Under the pieces are notes generated by a model. The model saw only the letters and a list, made by a program, of their open reading frames with translations, ran no database searches and was not told where the DNA came from. Below are positions 6,918 through 9,596 of a DNA stretch of 9,596 nucleotides, in pieces (position 1 is the stretch's first letter; the number at the start of each line of letters is the position of its first letter). The stretch is from the NCBI GenBank assembly GCA_023266715.1, contig JAHFPK010000089.1, positions 1-9,596 on the forward strand, given 5' to 3'. The position numbers and the translations under genes are program-made. Source of the stretch: Hyphomicrobiales bacterium (GTDB lineage Bacteria > Pseudomonadota > Alphaproteobacteria > Rhizobiales > Aestuariivirgaceae).

Positions 6918-6923
6918 CTCCTT
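6918..6923 (-). promoter_or_regulatory. Ribosome binding site of the cytochrome c gene
   Basis: AAGGAG on the minus strand, 7 bases before the ATG at 6910, is a near-ideal site and selects this Met over the internal Met at residue 6. If the anaerobox acts at -41.5, transcription would start near 6929, giving a leader of about 19 bases that contains this site. Confidence 0.65.
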
Positions 6924-6963
6924 ACCTTGTAATGGAGGATTGCGGGCTAACCTCTAGGCGTCA

Positions 6964-6977
6964 TTGATCTCGGTCAA
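6964..6977 (-). promoter_or_regulatory. FNR/FixK-type anaerobox upstream of the cytochrome c gene
   Basis: Read on the minus strand, TTGAC-CGAG-ATCAA matches TTGATnnnnATCAA except for one base and keeps the essential TTGA-N6-TCAA core of FixK sites. On the plus strand it shares ATTGATCTCG and TCAA with the hemN box. It lies between the dnaE2 stop and the cytochrome c start. Predicted target: the cytochrome c-cbpA-cbpM group. No strong -10 is visible at the expected place (AATCCT on the minus strand, three matches of six). Confidence 0.72.
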
Positions 6978-7023
6978 CCAGCACAAATTTGATTGCTGTC
7001 TGGCCAAATGGGGAAATGGCTTA

Positions 7024-9596
7024 CTAATGAAAATCCCGCGATTTTGGCACAGTGCGCACATTGCGCGGATGGCGGTGCTTGGCCGCCTGCGAACGGAAAG
7101 GGGGGGCCTGGGTTATGTCTTCCGACAGGCGTTCCAGCTCATGCGTCCGGTCGAAGATGCGCTCCGCCACAAGATGGACGACGCCTTCGGGGCTGCGCTG
7201 CACCCTGCCCTCAACCAGCAGCAGCCGTGCGCCCATGATCTCGCGGCGGAAGGTTTCAACCAGCTTGGGCCAGACCACCACATTGGCAATGCCCGCCTCG
7301 TCGCTGAACGTCATGAAGACCACGCCGGAATCGCCCGGCATCTGGCGCACCAGCACGATGCCGGCACAGGAGGCGGGCGTGCCGTCTTTCGCCCCGGAGA
7401 TTTGCGCGCAATCCCAAACACCTTCGCTGCGAAACAGGTCACGCAGGAAAAACATCAGGTGGGCGCGAAGCGACAGGCGCAGCATCTGGTAGTCGGCAAG
7501 AACATGTTCGCTCAGTGGCATGAGTGGCAGCGGTGCAATCTCTTCGTCTGTCTGTTCTTCGACATATTGTGCGGCAAACAATGGTAAGGCATCGTCGTCA
7601 GCGATGCGGCGCACGGCCCAGAGGATTTCGCGGCGGTCCATGCTGATCGACTGGAAGCTGTCGGCCTCCGCCAGAATAATGAAGGCGCGCTTCGGCAGAC
7701 GCACCCGCCGCGCAACCTCACTCACCGAACGGTAGCCATTGGCGCGGGAGGCAAGCAGAGTCTTCGCCCAATCCTCGTGGAAACCACCGATCTGGCGAAA
7801 GCCCAGGCGAAGCGCCAAGCCTCCCTTGCAGGGTTCGAGCGTATTGTCCCATTCGCTGAAATTCACATCGACTTGACGCACCTCGACCTCGTGTTCGCGG
7901 GCATCGCGCACGATTTCGGCTGGTGCGTAGAAGCCCATGGGTTGCGAATTCAGCAACGCACAAGCGAAGGCCTCGGGATGGAATTTCTTGATCCAGGCAG
8001 AAATGTAGACGAGATGGGCGAAGCTCGCGGCGTGGCTTTCCGGAAAACCATAGGAGCCGAAACCTTCGATTTGCTTGAAGCAGCGTTCGGCAAATTCCTG
8101 TTCGTAGCCTCGCGACACCATGCGGCCCACGAATTTTTCCTTGAAATTGTTGATGGTGCCAACATTGCGGAAAGTCGCCATGGCGCGGCGCAAGCCATTG
8201 GCTTCATCGGGGGTGAACTCTGCCGCCACAATGGCAAGCTTCATTGCCTGTTCCTGAAACAGCGGAACACCCATCGTCTTGTCGAGTACATCGACGAGTT
8301 CGTCTTTTGCTTCGGGGTCCAATAAGGGAGAAGGATATTCAATTTTCTTGGTGCCCTTTGACTCCCTATGCTCCTTTCGCCGCTTAAGATAAGGATGAAC
8401 CATGCCGCCCTGGATGGGACCGGGGCGCACGATTGCCACTTCTATGACAAGATCATAGAATTTTTCAGGCCGCAAACGCGGCAACATGCTCATCTGGGCC
8501 CGGCTTTCGACCTGGAACACGCCGATGGCATCGGCCTTCTGCAGCATTTCGTACACTTCCTCAACCTCACGTTTCACATTGGCCAAATCATATGACTCAC
8601 CCTTGTGGATGCGAATGAGGTCGAAAGCTTTCCGGATGCAGGTGAGCATGCCGAGTGCCAGTACATCGACCTTCATCATGCGCAGGACATCGATGTCTTC
8701 CTTGTTCCATTCGATGAAATGGCGATCCTCCATCGTCGCGGGGCCAACGGGCACGATCTCGTCGAGCCGGTCGCGGGTCAGCACGAAACCGCCGACATGC
8801 TGGGAGAGATGGCGCGGAAAGCCAATGAGGACATTGGCGGCCTCCACCGCACGCTTAATTACCCGATTAAAGGGATCAAACCTGCCCTGCCGGACTTGGG
8901 AGTCCTTCAATTCGCTGCCCCAGCTTCCCCATACACCGCTGGCGAGATTTGCGGTCACGTCCTCGGTGAGGCCGAAGACTTTTCCCGTTTCACGGATGGC
9001 GCTGCGCGGGCGGTAGCAGATGACGGTGGCGGTCAACGCCGCGTTATGGCGGCCATAACGCTCATACACATTCTGGATGACTTCCTCGCGCCGCTCGTGC
9101 TCGAAATCGACGTCGATGTCTGGCGGCTCCTTGCGTTCCTCGCTGATGAAGCGTTCGAACAGAAGGTCAATCTGCATCGGATCGACGGCGGTGATGCCCA
9201 GCACATAGCAGACGGCGGAATTGGCCGCCGAGCCGCGCCCCTGGCAGAGAATGTTCTGGCTCCTGGCGTAACTCACGATGTCATGGACCGTCAGGAAATA
9301 GGGCGCGATTTCCATCTTGGCGATGAGCGTCAATTCCTTTTCCAACGTCGCGCGTACCTTGTCCGGGACGACGCCGCCATAACGCGAAGCCGCGCCCTGC
9401 CAGGAGATCTCCTCAAGATGCTCCTGCGCCGTCTTTCCCTTTGGTATGGGCTCGTCGGGGTAATTGTACATGAGCTGGTCGAGGGAGAATGCGATCCGGT
9501 CGGCAAAGCGGATGGTTTCGGCGATGGCATCGAGCGCTTCGTGGAAAAGCTCCGCCATTTCGTCCGGCGCTTTCAGATGCCGTTCGGCATTGGCTT
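7024..9596 (-). CDS. dnaE2: Error-prone DNA polymerase DnaE2, C-terminal part (partial)
   Basis: This is the C-terminal 857 residues or so of a C-family polymerase; the N-terminal PHP domain and the start lie beyond the right edge. The reading frame stays open to the last base, giving NAERHLKAPDEM before the first visible Met, as in DnaE2 proteins. The palm contains GRGSAANS and the acidic motif PDIDVDF (about 9103-9123), with a further catalytic-type Asp in MMKVDVLALG. The fingers/helix-hairpin-helix region includes GFGSYGFPESHAASFAHLVY. A C-terminal OB-fold (VLVRQMPGDSG to VVHLVAERI) precedes the DnaE2-typical end SRDFH. DnaE2 carries out mutagenic lesion bypass with ImuB in the SOS response and does not replace the replicative DnaE1. 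Its LexA-controlled promoter would be outside the window. No frameshift or lost catalytic residue was seen. Confidence 0.95.
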   Translation of the reverse strand, partial: ANAERHLKAPDEMAELFHEALDAIAETIRFADRIAFSLDQLMYNYPDEPIPKGKTAQEHLEEISWQGAASRYGGVVPDKVRATLEKELTLIAKMEIAPYFLTVHDIVSYARSQNILCQGRGSAANSAVCYVLGITAVDPMQIDLLFERFISEERKEPPDIDVDFEHERREEVIQNVYERYGRHNAALTATVICYRPRSAIRETGKVFGLTEDVTANLASGVWGSWGSELKDSQVRQGRFDPFNRVIKRAVEAANVLIGFPRHLSQHVGGFVLTRDRLDEIVPVGPATMEDRHFIEWNKEDIDVLRMMKVDVLALGMLTCIRKAFDLIRIHKGESYDLANVKREVEEVYEMLQKADAIGVFQVESRAQMSMLPRLRPEKFYDLVIEVAIVRPGPIQGGMVHPYLKRRKEHRESKGTKKIEYPSPLLDPEAKDELVDVLDKTMGVPLFQEQAMKLAIVAAEFTPDEANGLRRAMATFRNVGTINNFKEKFVGRMVSRGYEQEFAERCFKQIEGFGSYGFPESHAASFAHLVYISAWIKKFHPEAFACALLNSQPMGFYAPAEIVRDAREHEVEVRQVDVNFSEWDNTLEPCKGGLALRLGFRQIGGFHEDWAKTLLASRANGYRSVSEVARRVRLPKRAFIILAEADSFQSISMDRREILWAVRRIADDDALPLFAAQYVEEQTDEEIAPLPLMPLSEHVLADYQMLRLSLRAHLMFFLRDLFRSEGVWDCAQISGAKDGTPASCAGIVLVRQMPGDSGVVFMTFSDEAGIANVVVWPKLVETFRREIMGARLLLVEGRVQRSPEGVVHLVAERIFDRTHELERLSEDITQAPPFRSQAAKHRHPRNVRTVPKSRDFH

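Noticed and set aside
7001..7020. Possible dnaE2 terminator hairpin (GCCA ... TGGC)
   Set aside because: Only four base pairs form around a long loop, and no T-run follows on the minus strand; the CCATTT repeats are direct, not inverted.
6964..7587. Open frame of 207 codons on the plus strand starting in the anaerobox
   Set aside because: It runs antisense to the conserved dnaE2 3' end and lacks recognisable family features; the sequence is fully explained by dnaE2 and the regulatory gap.
7777..8325. Open frame of 182 codons on the plus strand
   Set aside because: It lies wholly opposite the conserved DnaE2 palm/fingers coding sequence, has no ribosome binding site I could see and encodes no recognisable domain; a shadow of the GC-rich opposite strand.

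Overview
The window suggests an alphaproteobacterium, probably of the Hyphomicrobiales/Rhizobiales type. The grounds are a DnaE2-type error-prone polymerase, two FNR/FixK-type anaerobox sequences of the TTGA-N6-TCAA form, a HemN-type coproporphyrinogen oxidase and a zinc-finger-less CbpA with its CbpM modulator. The genus cannot be fixed from the sequence alone. Coding density is very high: the longest non-coding gap is about 113 bases, and no tRNA, rRNA, CRISPR array or insertion sequence was seen.

Region 1 (1-3795, plus strand) is the end of an ABC exporter operon: the C-terminal tail of a LolD/MacB-like ATPase, an eight-helix permease with two FtsX-type domains, and an inner-membrane-anchored HlyD-type periplasmic adaptor. 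The genes are a few bases apart or overlapping and very likely co-transcribed. The substrate is unknown and no outer-membrane partner is visible. Base composition looks lower in GC here than in the rest of the window.

Region 2 (about 3796-6977) is a convergent block bounded on each side by an FNR/FixK box. From the left box, hemN (oxygen-independent haem synthesis) runs on the plus strand. From the right box, a secreted monohaem cytochrome c, cbpA (J-domain co-chaperone) and cbpM (its modulator) run on the minus strand. The hemN and cbpM stop codons meet in a shared TTAA. I infer that low oxygen turns on both arms: haem supply without O2, a periplasmic c-type cytochrome that needs haem, and a co-chaperone pair. 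Placing the chaperone pair behind an anaerobox is the most notable feature.

Region 3 (7024-9596, minus strand) is the C-terminal two-thirds or more of dnaE2, running off the right edge. It points the same way as the cytochrome-cbpA-cbpM group, with no clear terminator between them. In many alphaproteobacteria imuA and imuB lie upstream of dnaE2; that position is outside the window.

I found no clear sign of a wholly new multi-gene system. The points of interest are regulatory: the paired anaeroboxes facing inward, hemN promoter spacing that predicts a leaderless or nearly leaderless mRNA, and small inverted repeats packed into the cytochrome/cbpA spacer.
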